Source: Pseudomonadota bacterium
GTDB lineage: Bacteria > Pseudomonadota > Alphaproteobacteria > Sphingomonadales > Sphingomonadaceae
Length of the DNA: 46,263 bases
Direction: 5' to 3'
NCBI GenBank assembly: GCA_023389105.1
Contig: JAEWEY010000008.1
Coordinates: forward strand, 1-46,263
This document shows, piece after piece, positions 24,067-33,224 of this stretch; positions within the stretch are counted from its first letter, which is position 1, and each line of letters starts with the position of its first letter. The notes under the pieces are model-generated. The model searched no databases and was not told where the DNA came from. It saw only the letters and a program-made list of their open reading frames with translations. The position numbers were made by a program, and so were the translations under genes.

Positions 24067-24095
24067 GAGATAGAAAGCAGCCGGGAGGCTGTCAA
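24067..24095 (-). promoter_or_regulatory. Promoter of the tRNA-Gln gene
   Basis: On the minus strand TTGACA (24095-24090), a 17-bp spacer and TATCTC (24072-24067) form a near-consensus housekeeping promoter. Its predicted start near 24060 is 8 nt before the tRNA 5' end. Confidence 0.75.
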
Positions 24096-24196
24096 CGCCA
24101 TCGCCGCGGCCCCCGCGGACTTGCCCAAATATAGCAAATTGTGATTAAACCAGAGCCAAGTCAGCCGCCTCTTTTGGGCGGTGAAGGAAATCTGCC

Positions 24197-25252
24197 ATGG
24201 CGCAAGGTGTCGCCAGTGCGCCCGTCCTGCATCATCATGCTGCGCAGGACAGGCCGCCGGACCAATCATTCCCGCAGCGGCGGGAGCCCCACCGTCACAC
24301 TTATGGCGCGATCGACCTCGGCACGAACAATTGCCGGCTGCTGATCGCGCGTCCCAATGACTCGGGCTTTACCGTCATCGACGCCTTTTCCCGCATCGTT
24401 CGACTAGGCGAGGGGCTAACGCGCACCGGAGAGCTGTCACAGGAGGCGATGGATCGCGCCGTCGGCGCTCTGTCAGTCTGTGCCGACAAGCTGCGGCGCC
24501 GCAATGTGTCGCTCGTGCGCTCGGTCGCGACCGAGGCCTGCCGCCGCGCGAAGAACGGCGAGGAATTCGCCGAGCGGGTGCGCGACGAAACGGGCATCGT
24601 TCTCGACATCATCGAGCCCGCGGAGGAAGCGCGGCTGGCCGTGCTCGGCTGCCATAAGTTGCTCGAGCCGGGCGACGGTCCAGCGCTGATCTTCGACATT
24701 GGCGGGGGGTCTACCGAGCTCGTGCTGATCGATCAGGACGACGGCGTTCCCCGCATCCGGGCCTGGTGGAGCGCGCCGTGGGGCGTGGTGTCACTGACGG
24801 AAAGTGAGGGGAAGGATCAGCTCGAAGGACCCGACCGCCTGAAGGCTTACATGCGTATGCGCGAGCGGGCCCGGCGCGCGTTCGCCAATTTCACCGCAAT
24901 GCTGCCCGAAGAACGAGAGGGCATCCGACTGCTCGGGACCAGCGGCACGGTAACGACGTTGGCCAGCGTCCACCTGGCGTTGCCATCCTATGACCGACGC
25001 GCGGTGGATGGCCTGCACGTGCCGATCGAGGCGATGCAGAAGATTAGCGGGATGATCGCCGGCATGGATTACGAGGAACGTTCCGGCCTGCCGTGCATCG
25101 GCAACGAACGCGCCGATCTGGTCGTGGCGGGATGCGCGATCCTAGAAGCAATTATGGAGATCTGGCCCGCCAAGAACCTCGGCATCGCGGACCGCGGCAT
25201 TCGCGAAGGAATCTTGCGGTCGCTGATGGCGCGCGACGGCTGGCAATTGTGA
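24197..25252 (+). CDS. ppx: Ppx/GppA-type exopolyphosphatase / guanosine pentaphosphatase
   Basis: A 351-residue ASKHA-fold phosphatase of the Ppx/GppA family, acting on polyphosphate or pppGpp. It shows phosphate-loop 1 AIDLGTNNCRLL, the SVATEACRRAKNG region, phosphate-loop 2 IFDIGGGSTELVL, and GTSGTVTTLASVHL. It lacks the C-terminal HD domain of the long E. coli enzymes, as is usual in alphaproteobacteria. The first 35 residues are polar and His/Pro-rich, so the true start may be later, although GAAGGA precedes this ATG. Its stop overlaps the rlmE start (GTGA at 25249-25252). A small CCGCC/GGCGG hairpin sits just before the ribosome site. Confidence 0.9.
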   Translation: MAQGVASAPVLHHHAAQDRPPDQSFPQRREPHRHTYGAIDLGTNNCRLLIARPNDSGFTVIDAFSRIVRLGEGLTRTGELSQEAMDRAVGALSVCADKLRRRNVSLVRSVATEACRRAKNGEEFAERVRDETGIVLDIIEPAEEARLAVLGCHKLLEPGDGPALIFDIGGGSTELVLIDQDDGVPRIRAWWSAPWGVVSLTESEGKDQLEGPDRLKAYMRMRERARRAFANFTAMLPEEREGIRLLGTSGTVTTLASVHLALPSYDRRAVDGLHVPIEAMQKISGMIAGMDYEERSGLPCIGNERADLVVAGCAILEAIMEIWPAKNLGIADRGIREGILRSLMARDGWQL

Positions 25253-25905
25253 AGCGCGTCAGGACGGCCAAGGGTCGCAAGGTTTCCTCTACGCGCTGGC
25301 TCGAACGGCAACTCAACGACCCTTACGTGCAGCGCGCGAAGGCTGAGAATTACCGGAGCCGCGCGGCATACAAGCTGCTCGAGTTGGACGAAAAGTTTGG
25401 CCTGCTGAAGGGGGTCAAGGCCGTCGTGGATCTGGGCATCGCGCCGGGCGGCTGGAGCCAGGTGGTGCGCCGCCGCATACCGCAAGCCGCCGTTGTCGGG
25501 ATCGACCTGCTGCCGACCGATCCGCTGGATGGGGTCACCATCCTGCAGATGGACTTCATGGACGATGCGGCGCCCCGCCGGCTGCGGGAGGCGTTGGGCG
25601 GCGACGCGGACCTCGTGCTTTCGGACATGGCGGCCAACACCGTCGGCCACCAGCAGACGGATCATCTTCGTACCATGGCGCTTGTCGAGACGGGGCTGGA
25701 GTTTGCCAAGGAGATCCTGCGGCCCGGCGGCGCCTATGTCGCCAAGGTCTTGGCGGGAGGCGCCGACAACGACCTCGTTGCCGAACTCAAGCGCAATTTC
25801 ACGACGGTCAAGCATGCCAAGCCGCCAGCCAGCCGCAAGGATTCCAGCGAATGGTATGTTGTGGCACAAGGGTTCAAGGGCGCGGGGAACATGACCGAGG
25901 TGTAA
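25249..25905 (+). CDS. rlmE: 23S rRNA 2'-O-methyltransferase RlmE (RrmJ/FtsJ)
   Basis: A 218-residue SAM-dependent methyltransferase that methylates the ribose of U2552 in 23S rRNA. The catalytic tetrad of the family is complete: K42 (AAYKLLEL), D126 (LVLSDMAAN), K166 (AYVAKVLAGG) and E201 (SSEWYVV). SAM loop I is DLGIAPGGWSQV. The GTG start at 25249 overlaps the ppx stop, so the two genes are translationally coupled; the longer frame upstream is inside ppx. An N-terminal basic stretch (KRVRTAKGRKVSS) suits RNA binding. Confidence 0.95.
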   Translation: MKRVRTAKGRKVSSTRWLERQLNDPYVQRAKAENYRSRAAYKLLELDEKFGLLKGVKAVVDLGIAPGGWSQVVRRRIPQAAVVGIDLLPTDPLDGVTILQMDFMDDAAPRRLREALGGDADLVLSDMAANTVGHQQTDHLRTMALVETGLEFAKEILRPGGAYVAKVLAGGADNDLVAELKRNFTTVKHAKPPASRKDSSEWYVVAQGFKGAGNMTEV

Positions 25906-25940
25906 CTGGTCAGACGGGCTGCCCGGGCTAGGGGACAGCC

Positions 25941-27233
25941 ATGACCGCGCATCCGACCGCTGGCAGCAAGGACATCAAGACCCAGTTCGTGCAGGCGGCC
26001 GACAGCCTCGGCCCTGGCCTCGTCACCGGCGCGGCCGACGACGACCCAAGCGGCATTGCAACCTATTCGCAGGCGGGTGCGCAGTTCGGTTACGGCCTGC
26101 TGTGGACGATGGTCCTGACCTATCCACTGATGTGCGCCATCCAGCTGATCAGCGCACACATCGGCCGGGTCACGGGTGCGGGCCTGGCACGCAACTTGAC
26201 CCAGGCCTTTCCGCGCTGGCTGGTCGTCGGGCTGGTCGGGATCCTGCTGCTGGCCAATGTCATCAATATCGGCGCAGATCTTGCGGCGATGGCTGCCGCG
26301 GTCGAGTTGCTGATCGGTGGCCCGACCCACGTCATGACCATCGCCTTTGCAGTGGTGGTCGCGGGACTGCAGGTGTTCGTGCCCTACCGTCCCTACGCCC
26401 GCGTCCTGAAATGGCTGACGCTAAGCCTGTTCGCCTATGTCGGAGTGCTGATCGTCGTCCACACCGATTGGTCCGCAGCGGCGTTGGCCATGATCTGGCC
26501 GACCCGAATGGATCAGGCGGCGATTACCACCATCGTTGCCGTTCTCGGGACCACGATCAGTCCTTACCTCTTCTTCTGGCAGACGGCCCAGGAAGTGGAG
26601 GAGTTGGCGGACCACCCACGGCAGCACCGCCTGCTGGACGCGCCCAAGGCGGCTCCGAAGCAGTTCCGGCGAATGCGCGTGGACACTTTCGTGGGCATGG
26701 CGTTTTCCAATCTTGTCGCACTGGCGATCATGATTGCGACCGCCGACACGCTGCACCTGCAGGGGATCACGCAGATCGACACGGCGGCGCAGGCCGCTGA
26801 GGCCTTGCGACCGGTTGCGGGCTCGCTAGCGTTTCTGCTGTTCGCGATAGGCATCATTGGTACCGGCCTGCTTGCCATTCCGGTTCTGGCCGGATCGGCG
26901 GCGTTTGCGATCACCGACACGGCGGGATGGGGCGGCGGGCTGCAATATGCGCCGAGCCGCGCCAAGCGCTTCTATGCGATCATCGTCATTGCCACCTTGG
27001 CGGGCGTGCTGATCGACTGGACCAACACAAACCCAATCAAGGCGCTTTACTGGAGCGCGGTGCTGAACGGCATCGCGGCCGTGCCGTTGATGGTTGCGAC
27101 GATGGTTGTGGCGACGCGCCCGGCCATCATGGGGAAGTTCACCGCTTCACCCCTGTTGCGGACGGCAGGCTGGGCCGCGACGGCGGTGATGACCGCGGCC
27201 AGCCTCTTTTTCTTCTACACGTTGCTTACTTAG
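25941..27233 (+). CDS. Nramp-related divalent metal transporter, outlier clade
   Basis: A 430-residue membrane protein with about 11 helices and the Nramp/LeuT arrangement. The helix-1 metal motif reads DDDPSG (33-38) instead of DPGN, and the helix-6 motif, normally MPHN, is SPYLFFWQ (207-214) with no Met or His. The QEVEEL segment after it is typical of this outlier group, annotated as Nramp-family proteins of uncertain substrate. Loss of the Met and His ligands argues against classical Mn/Fe selectivity; Mg or another hard cation is possible. GGGGACAG precedes the ATG. It follows rlmE by 35 bp. Its 3' end overlaps the convergent DsbA-like gene by 8 bp. Confidence 0.8.
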   Translation: MTAHPTAGSKDIKTQFVQAADSLGPGLVTGAADDDPSGIATYSQAGAQFGYGLLWTMVLTYPLMCAIQLISAHIGRVTGAGLARNLTQAFPRWLVVGLVGILLLANVINIGADLAAMAAAVELLIGGPTHVMTIAFAVVVAGLQVFVPYRPYARVLKWLTLSLFAYVGVLIVVHTDWSAAALAMIWPTRMDQAAITTIVAVLGTTISPYLFFWQTAQEVEELADHPRQHRLLDAPKAAPKQFRRMRVDTFVGMAFSNLVALAIMIATADTLHLQGITQIDTAAQAAEALRPVAGSLAFLLFAIGIIGTGLLAIPVLAGSAAFAITDTAGWGGGLQYAPSRAKRFYAIIVIATLAGVLIDWTNTNPIKALYWSAVLNGIAAVPLMVATMVVATRPAIMGKFTASPLLRTAGWAATAVMTAASLFFFYTLLT

Positions 27234-27951
27234 CGGCGCGCGCTGCAGCGATCGCGGATTTCATCGTCTCGTACGTCACGGCACCATTCATCACCTTGTC
27301 GCCGACGACGAACAGGGGCGTCCCAGTCGCGCCGAGCTGACCGGCAAGCTTCATGTTGCGGTTGAGTTCGGCATCGATCTCCTGATCGGGCCGGGGATCC
27401 GCGGCGATGCCGACGCTTTGGGCGGCGGCGGCGTTGGTTTGCGCCGACGGGCGTCCAGTGGCGTACAGAGTGTCGTGAAACTGCGCGAAACGACCAAGCT
27501 TGCTTGCCTGCAACGATAGACGGGCAGCCGTGACGCTATCGGGACCCAGGATCGGCAATTCGCGATATACGACGCGCAGGCCCGTATCTTCCTTCAGCAG
27601 GCGGTCGACGACCGGATTGCTCGCCTTGCAATAGGGGCAGGCATAATCGAAAAATTCGACGAGGGTGACCTCAGGCTTGGCGGCGCCTTTCCATGAGCTG
27701 CCGAACGGCGTTTCGATGGCCGCTCTATTGGCTTGCAGCGCCGGCTGATACTGCGCGTCGCGCAAAGCGTCGATGGCCTCGGGAAGGACTGACGGATCGG
27801 CAAGCAAGCCCTGACGCACGATCTTCGGCGCGATCAGCGATGGGGCGGCGAAGACGAGCAACCCGGCGGTCAGCAACGATCCGATGATGCCACCGGTCAG
27901 CGCTGCACCAAACCCACCCCGGCGCACGCGCGCCGCCTGCACTTCACTCAC
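27226..27951 (-). CDS. DsbA/DsbG-like thiol-disulfide oxidoreductase (thioredoxin fold)
   Basis: A 241-residue, membrane-anchored or exported thioredoxin-fold protein. A hydrophobic segment at residues 14-40 is a signal anchor. The redox motif is C105-P-Y-C108 in VEFFDYACPYCKA, the cis-Pro region is GATGTPLFVVG, and helical insertions lie between. It resembles DsbA-family proteins that oxidise or isomerise periplasmic disulfides. The start is GTG at 27951, whose GTGA overlaps the stop of the upstream M48 protease gene, so the two are coupled, perhaps as an envelope quality-control pair. Confidence 0.88.
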   Translation of the reverse strand: MSEVQAARVRRGGFGAALTGGIIGSLLTAGLLVFAAPSLIAPKIVRQGLLADPSVLPEAIDALRDAQYQPALQANRAAIETPFGSSWKGAAKPEVTLVEFFDYACPYCKASNPVVDRLLKEDTGLRVVYRELPILGPDSVTAARLSLQASKLGRFAQFHDTLYATGRPSAQTNAAAAQSVGIAADPRPDQEIDAELNRNMKLAGQLGATGTPLFVVGDKVMNGAVTYETMKSAIAAARAAK

Positions 27952-29348
27952 TGCGTCAGCTCTTTCGGATCGCGATACTTCTTGTCTTTCTTAGCAAGCT
28001 CGGCGCGCGACACCATCGCGATATCCTGGGCGCGGATGTAGTCGGGTGTTCCCGGCTGGATCCCACGCATGGCGAGCTGGGCGCTGGCATAGGCCAATTT
28101 CGCATCGTTCTGCAGATTGCTGCGCTCAGCCGTCGCCAGGGCGGCGCGCGAACCGTCGCCCTCCTGCTCATAGACAATTCCGAGCTGATACCAGGCGAAC
28201 GGGTCACGGTTGTCGCGATTGACCGCCTCTTTCAAAACCCGCTTTGCTTCTGCGTAATTCTTCGGATCTTCCGTCGCGACGAGGGCGTGACCGAGCATCG
28301 CCGAAATCAGTGGCATCTTGCCGGACCGGTCGACCGCCTGGCGAAGCGGCGCCAGCGCCTCTCGCGGCTTGCCGTTCTCCAGGAGGATTTGCCCCTTCAA
28401 CTCAAGGAAGAATGGATCCTGCGGTTCCTTGGCCAGAAGCGCGTCGGCCTCGGCGTTCGCTTTGTCCGGATAGCCGCCCATGTGATAGGCGTACGCCCGC
28501 GCGTAATGGCCGGGAATGCTCTGGTCGCTCTCCGGATATTTGATGGTCGCCTGACGCGGGTTCGCGAAGCCGTAGAGCTTGGCCTTGACGCGCTGGAAGC
28601 GCGCTTCGAGCTGCGGGTCGATGGGCGTGTTCCAGGCGGCGTCGTTCTGGAAGCCCTGCTGCAGCGCCTGGATGCGCTCGGAGGACAATGGGTGCGTCCG
28701 GTCGTAGCTGTCCTTGGCGTAGATCGCGAGGCGATATTCCTGGTTCTGCAGCTTGGAGAAGAAGCTCAGCATCCCCTTCCCGGTGACGCCGGCAGTATGG
28801 AGATACTTCATTGCGGACGCGTCGGCGGTTGCTTCCTGCGTCCGGGAGAATGAGAGGAACTGGCCCATCGCGGCCTGCTGTCCCGCCGCCATCAGCCCCA
28901 TCGCCGCCTCCCCGGCGCCCGCCGCAATCGCGAGCGCGCCAAGCACCAGCGTGGCGATACTCAGGCCGGTCGCTTCCTTGACGCCGTTCTGCAGACGAAT
29001 GGAGTGGCCACCTGCGACGTGGCCAAGCTCGTGTGCGATAACCCCTTGGACTTCGTTCACATTATCCGCAGCGAAGATCAGGCCGGATTGCAGATAGACG
29101 GTTTGTCCGCGGTCGACGAAGGCGTTGATCTCAGGATCGTTGAGCAGGACCACTTCGACCGCGTTCGGATCAAGGCCTGCCGCCTTGATCAACGGGCGCG
29201 AGATGTCCTTGAACAGCAGCTCCGTCTCGCTGTCCCGGAGCAGGGCTGGGCCGCCGCTATCCTGCGCGACCGCTGGTGGCGCTGCGGCGATGCCCAGCAT
29301 CACGATCAGCATTATCAGACGCACGAAGCGGGCGAGCGGCGCGTTCAT
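27948..29348 (-). CDS. Exported M48 metalloprotease with TPR repeats (BepA/YfgC-like)
   Basis: A 466-residue periplasmic zinc protease. A signal peptide (LIMLIVMLGIAAAPPAVAQ) is followed by the M48 domain with H106-E107-L-G-H110 and a downstream Glu in QEATADASA as third ligand. The second half is helical TPR-like repeats (RAYAYHMGGYPDKANAEADALL, DPFFLELKGQILLENGKPREAL). This domain order matches BepA, which helps assemble or degrade outer-membrane proteins such as LptD. ATG at 29348 is chosen over 29381 because it places the signal peptide at the N-terminus; no good Shine-Dalgarno sequence is visible. It is in an operon with the DsbA-like gene (GTGA overlap). Confidence 0.92.
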   Translation of the reverse strand: MNAPLARFVRLIMLIVMLGIAAAPPAVAQDSGGPALLRDSETELLFKDISRPLIKAAGLDPNAVEVVLLNDPEINAFVDRGQTVYLQSGLIFAADNVNEVQGVIAHELGHVAGGHSIRLQNGVKEATGLSIATLVLGALAIAAGAGEAAMGLMAAGQQAAMGQFLSFSRTQEATADASAMKYLHTAGVTGKGMLSFFSKLQNQEYRLAIYAKDSYDRTHPLSSERIQALQQGFQNDAAWNTPIDPQLEARFQRVKAKLYGFANPRQATIKYPESDQSIPGHYARAYAYHMGGYPDKANAEADALLAKEPQDPFFLELKGQILLENGKPREALAPLRQAVDRSGKMPLISAMLGHALVATEDPKNYAEAKRVLKEAVNRDNRDPFAWYQLGIVYEQEGDGSRAALATAERSNLQNDAKLAYASAQLAMRGIQPGTPDYIRAQDIAMVSRAELAKKDKKYRDPKELTQ

Positions 29349-29426
29349 CGGCGGTGGCTTACCACCCCAGCCGCTGAACATCGCATGAAAACCGCCCGCT
29401 CGACCCGCCCGTGCGGTAAGTCCACC

Positions 29427-31904
29427 TCAGCCGAAGGTCTTTTGCCACCAACCGCGGCGAGGCTCGGCCGCGGGTTCCTCGGCAGTATCGTTGTTGGCCG
29501 CAGGGAGGGCGACTGCATCGGCCGCTTCTGCCGCTGCAGCGACTTCCGCGTCGGCCTTCTTCGTCCGGCGTTTGCGCGCAGGCTTGGCAGGCGGTGCGGC
29601 GTCTTCAGCGGTTTCCGCTGGCGGCGCCTCGGCCGGAGCCGGCTCGGTCACGGCGACCTCGGCTTCGGCAACCGCTTTCTTGCGACTGCGGCGCTTCGGT
29701 GCAGGCTTCGCCTCTTCGACAGCTTCGGTCTCGGCAATCGGCGCTTCGTCTTCGACCGGCGTTTCGATCATGGGAGAGCTATCGGGCTCGACACTTGCCT
29801 CGTCCGATTCAGCGCGAGCGGCGCCGCGTCCGCCGCGCCGACGACGGCGGGAGCGACGCTGGTCGCCGCGACCTTCTTCGCCCTCGGTTTCGGTGACCGA
29901 GACGGCCTCCGCCGGCTCCTCGGCGGCTTCCAACCCGATCGCTTCCCCAGCTTCCTCGGGTTCACCGTGCTGCTGGTCCTGCTCGCCGCCCTCGCGACGC
30001 GAGCGGCCTCGCCCACCGCGACGGCGCCGGCGACGCTTGCGACCTTGGCGGTCGCCTTCGCCTTCACGTTCGCGGCTTTCCTCGGCGTCTTCCTCGTCGA
30101 TCTCGTCGTCGGAGACATCATCTTCGACGTCGCTATCGTCCTCGATCGGCACAGCCTGCGGCCGCGGCGCGGCAACCGGGCGCGGTCCTGAACTTTCGAC
30201 GGCCATGCGCGCGCCCTCGAAGCTTTCGTCAATGACGATCTCGATCGTCACCCCGTAGCGGCGCTCGATGTCCGCCAGTTCCGAACGCTTCTTGTTCAGC
30301 ACGTAAACCGCAGCCTCGCGGCCGGCGCGCAAAAGGATCCGTTCCCCACGCCCGCGCGCGGCCTCGTCCTCGATGATCCGGAGCGCAGACAGGCCGGCCG
30401 AGGCCGCGGTTCGCATCAGGCCAGTGCCTTCGCAATGCGGGCAGGGCTTGGTCGAGGCTTCGAGCACGCCGGTGCGCAGCCGCTGGCGGCTCATTTCCAT
30501 CAGGCCGAAGCTAGAGATGCGGCCGACCTGGATGCGGGCGCGGTCGTTCTTCAGCGCCTCCTTCATCGCCTTCTCGACCTTCCGGACATGGCTGTTCTGT
30601 TCCATGTCGATGAAGTCGATGACGATCAGGCCCGCCATGTCGCGCAGGCGGAGCTGCCGTGCAATTTCCTGAGCGGCTTCGAGATTAGTGTTGGTCGCGG
30701 TCTGCTCGATATTGTGCTCGCGCGTCGAACGGCCCGAGTTGATGTCGATCGAAACCAGCGCTTCGGTCGGGTTGATGACGAGATAGCCGCCCGACTTTAG
30801 CTGAACGATCGGCTGGTACATCGCCGAGAGCTGGTCTTCGACGCCGGAGCGCTGGAACAGGGGCGTGGTGTCCGTATGCAGAGACACGCGCTTCACGTGA
30901 CTCGGCATCAACAGCTTCATGAAGCCGCGGGCTGCCTTGTAGCCTTCCTCGCCCTCGACGCAGACCTCGTCGATTTCGCGGTGATAGAGGTCGCGGATGG
31001 CGCGCTTGATGAGATCGCTGTCGCGATAGATGAGCGCCGGCGCGGTGCTGGACAGCGTCCGCTCGCGGATCTCATCCCACAGGCGAGCGAGGTAATCGAA
31101 GTCGCGCTTGATCTCGACCTTGGTGCGCGACAGGCCGGCGGTACGGACGATTAGCCCCATCGATTTCGGCAGGTTGAGGTCGGACATGACCTGCTTCAGC
31201 CGCTTGCGGTCGGCGCCGTTGGAGATCTTGCGCGAGATGCCGCCGCCGTGGCTGGTGTTAGGCATCAGCACGCAATAGCGGCCGGCCAGTGACAGATAGG
31301 TGGTGAGCGCCGCGCCCTTGTTGCCGCGCTCTTCCTTGACGACCTGGACCAGCAGCACCTGGCGGCGCTGGATGACGTCCTGGATCTTGTAGCGCCGGCG
31401 CAGATTCTGCCGCTTGCGGCGAAGTTCGTCGGCGGCCGATTCATCGACGGGCGAACGGTTGGAGCCCGTGCCGGTCTCTTCCGGTCCGTGCCCGTTCTCC
31501 TCACCCTCAGATTCGTCGGCGACATCGTCGTGCGCCTCAGACTCTTCGGCATAGTCGTCATGATCGTCTTCATCATGATCGAGCTCGGCCGACCGCAGCC
31601 GCTCTTCTTCGGCGGCATGTTCGGCTTCTTCACGGAGCAGGGCTTCGCGGTCCGCCTTCGGAATCTGGTAATAATCGGGGTGGATTTCGCTGAAGGCGAG
31701 GAAGCCGTGGCGGTTTCCGCCATAGTCGACGAAGGCCGCCTGAAGCGACGGTTCGACCCTGGTTACCTTGGCGAGATAGATGTTGCCTTTGAGCTGCTTG
31801 TGCTCAGCGGATTCGAAGTCAAACTCCTCGATCCGGTTTCCCTTGACGACCGCGACCCGGGTCTCTTCCGGGTGGCGCGCATCGATCAGCATGCGCATGG
31901 ACAT
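29427..31904 (-). CDS. rne: Ribonuclease E/G
   Basis: An 825-residue endoribonuclease that starts mRNA decay and processes rRNA/tRNA. The N-terminal S1 domain (LAKVTRVEPSLQAAFVDYGGNRHGFL) contains a very acidic insertion of about 80 residues (roughly 85-165, DHDEDDHDDY). The 5' sensor and DNase-I-like catalytic domains follow, with the Mg-binding aspartates in VSIDINSGR and IDFIDM, and the Zn-link CPHCEGTG for dimer-of-dimer assembly. The C-terminal 270 residues are low-complexity Glu/Arg/Ala/Pro, ending WWQKTFG, the scaffold that binds degradosome partners and RNA. ATG at 31904 has GGAG upstream. The ORF extends upstream to 31976, but those residues are not family-like. Confidence 0.95.
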   Translation of the reverse strand: MSMRMLIDARHPEETRVAVVKGNRIEEFDFESAEHKQLKGNIYLAKVTRVEPSLQAAFVDYGGNRHGFLAFSEIHPDYYQIPKADREALLREEAEHAAEEERLRSAELDHDEDDHDDYAEESEAHDDVADESEGEENGHGPEETGTGSNRSPVDESAADELRRKRQNLRRRYKIQDVIQRRQVLLVQVVKEERGNKGAALTTYLSLAGRYCVLMPNTSHGGGISRKISNGADRKRLKQVMSDLNLPKSMGLIVRTAGLSRTKVEIKRDFDYLARLWDEIRERTLSSTAPALIYRDSDLIKRAIRDLYHREIDEVCVEGEEGYKAARGFMKLLMPSHVKRVSLHTDTTPLFQRSGVEDQLSAMYQPIVQLKSGGYLVINPTEALVSIDINSGRSTREHNIEQTATNTNLEAAQEIARQLRLRDMAGLIVIDFIDMEQNSHVRKVEKAMKEALKNDRARIQVGRISSFGLMEMSRQRLRTGVLEASTKPCPHCEGTGLMRTAASAGLSALRIIEDEAARGRGERILLRAGREAAVYVLNKKRSELADIERRYGVTIEIVIDESFEGARMAVESSGPRPVAAPRPQAVPIEDDSDVEDDVSDDEIDEEDAEESREREGEGDRQGRKRRRRRRGGRGRSRREGGEQDQQHGEPEEAGEAIGLEAAEEPAEAVSVTETEGEEGRGDQRRSRRRRRGGRGAARAESDEASVEPDSSPMIETPVEDEAPIAETEAVEEAKPAPKRRSRKKAVAEAEVAVTEPAPAEAPPAETAEDAAPPAKPARKRRTKKADAEVAAAAEAADAVALPAANNDTAEEPAAEPRRGWWQKTFG

Positions 31905-32322
31905 TGAATTTTCTCCGGGCGCGCGTGGGCAGCGAAGTAGCGCTGCGGCGCGCGATTGTGATGGCCTTGAGCCCAATCGAATTGGGATGGGCGAAGGCGA
32001 GATTATGGGTAAGCGCCTCTGCTCGGTGGGCCATCCCGCAACCGTGTGCGGGGAACGCGCCGGCCGCTTCCAAACGGAGCGGACGATGGGCGTTCTGTGG
32101 CGTCATTCGAGCTTCAACCTGGTAAGACCGCGGTGCATCGCACTGACCGGGCCTGCGTAACAATCCCCGGCGGTTGCCGGATCAGGCATCTGCGGTAGCA
32201 CCCCCGCCTTAACGCCGCAACTGGCAGGGTCGCGCGAAAAACGGTGTGCGCCAGGGGCCTGGCAATTTCGCATTAACCATATGGCGTGATACAGATGGGA
32301 CTTCCAGGGGTTGGCCGGTTTC
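31905..32322. other. 418-bp divergent region between rne and the amidase
   Basis: No gene is seen. It should hold the rne leader and both promoters. Near rne there is an inverted repeat CCCAAT-CGA-ATTGGG (31972-31986), about 70 nt before the rne start codon. RNase E genes commonly have structured leaders for autoregulation, so this hairpin is a candidate, though similarity to the E. coli leader cannot be judged. Near the amidase, TTCGCA (32267-32272), a 17-bp gap and TACAGA (32290-32295) make a weak promoter candidate. Confidence 0.45.
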
Positions 32323-33180
32323 ATGAGTTTCGAGGTGCGGACGCGTAACAAGGTGGGCATGGCGGTGACGGCCGTGGCGCTGTTGCTCGCGGTCGGCATT
32401 TTCGCGTTTGCGAGCCGGAGCAGCGATGCTGCGGCCCAATCCAGCCTGACGGTCAACTTGCCGCCACCTGTGAACGATCGCATCTATGCCGGGCCGACCG
32501 CCAAGGGCCGTCCGATCGTCGTCATTGATGCAGGACATGGCGGACGTGACCCCGGGGCCGGCAGCGTTTCGGGTCAGATCCGCGAAAAGGAGCTGACGTT
32601 GGTCCTCGCGCAAGCCCTGCGCGATGAACTGGTTAAGCGCGGGCGGGTGCGCGTGGCGATGACGCGGGACGACGATCGTTATCTCACGCTCGAAGATCGC
32701 GCCGCAGTGGCTCGCCGGCTGAATGCGGCAATGTTTATGTCACTCCACATCGACAGCGCCCCGAACCCGCTCGCCCGCGGCGCCAGCGTCTACTCGCTTT
32801 CCGACGTTGCGTCCGACGCCGAGGCCGCTCGGCTGGCGGCGCGGGAGAATGCGTCCGGCGCGGCTGGCGCGCGTCCGGGTACCGTCGATGCGATGCTCTC
32901 GGATCTCGCCATGCGCACGCAGATGAATGCTTCGGCGGATCTCGCGACGCGTTTGGTCAACAAGGCGGCAGGCCGCGTCGAGCTTCGGCCCAATCCCCAT
33001 CGCTTTGCGGCTTTCCATGTGCTTCGGCGCGCCGATACCCCGGCGGTTCTCTTCGAAGCCGGCTATCTGAGCAACGCGGATGACGAGCTTTTGCTTCGCG
33101 AGCCGGCGCAGCGCGCGAAGATGGTGCTCGCGCTTGCGCAGGCAATCGAAGCCGACGTCGCGGCGCACGCGCGTCGCTAA
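32323..33180 (+). CDS. N-acetylmuramoyl-L-alanine amidase (Amidase_3, AmiC-type)
   Basis: A 285-residue exported amidase that cuts the amide between MurNAc and the peptide stem, used in daughter-cell separation. A membrane segment (VGMAVTAVALLLAVGIFAFA) acts as signal peptide or anchor. The Amidase_3 domain shows VIDAGHGG with zinc ligand H72, the REKE glutamate (E88 or E90), SLHID with H142, and FEAGYLSN with the catalytic Glu. ATG at 32323 is favoured; TTG at 32311 is possible. It is followed after 44 bp by PBP1a, so a cell-wall operon is likely. Confidence 0.92.
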   Translation: MSFEVRTRNKVGMAVTAVALLLAVGIFAFASRSSDAAAQSSLTVNLPPPVNDRIYAGPTAKGRPIVVIDAGHGGRDPGAGSVSGQIREKELTLVLAQALRDELVKRGRVRVAMTRDDDRYLTLEDRAAVARRLNAAMFMSLHIDSAPNPLARGASVYSLSDVASDAEAARLAARENASGAAGARPGTVDAMLSDLAMRTQMNASADLATRLVNKAAGRVELRPNPHRFAAFHVLRRADTPAVLFEAGYLSNADDELLLREPAQRAKMVLALAQAIEADVAAHARR

Positions 33181-33224
33181 GCAACTTCCCGCGCCCATCC
33201 GAACCCGCTAGACGAGCGTCGAAC

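Noticed and set aside
29004..30191. 395-residue plus-strand open frame opposite the M48 protease and rne genes
   Set aside because: Composition is Arg/Leu/Ala-rich without any recognisable domain; it is a shadow of GC-rich coding DNA on the other strand.
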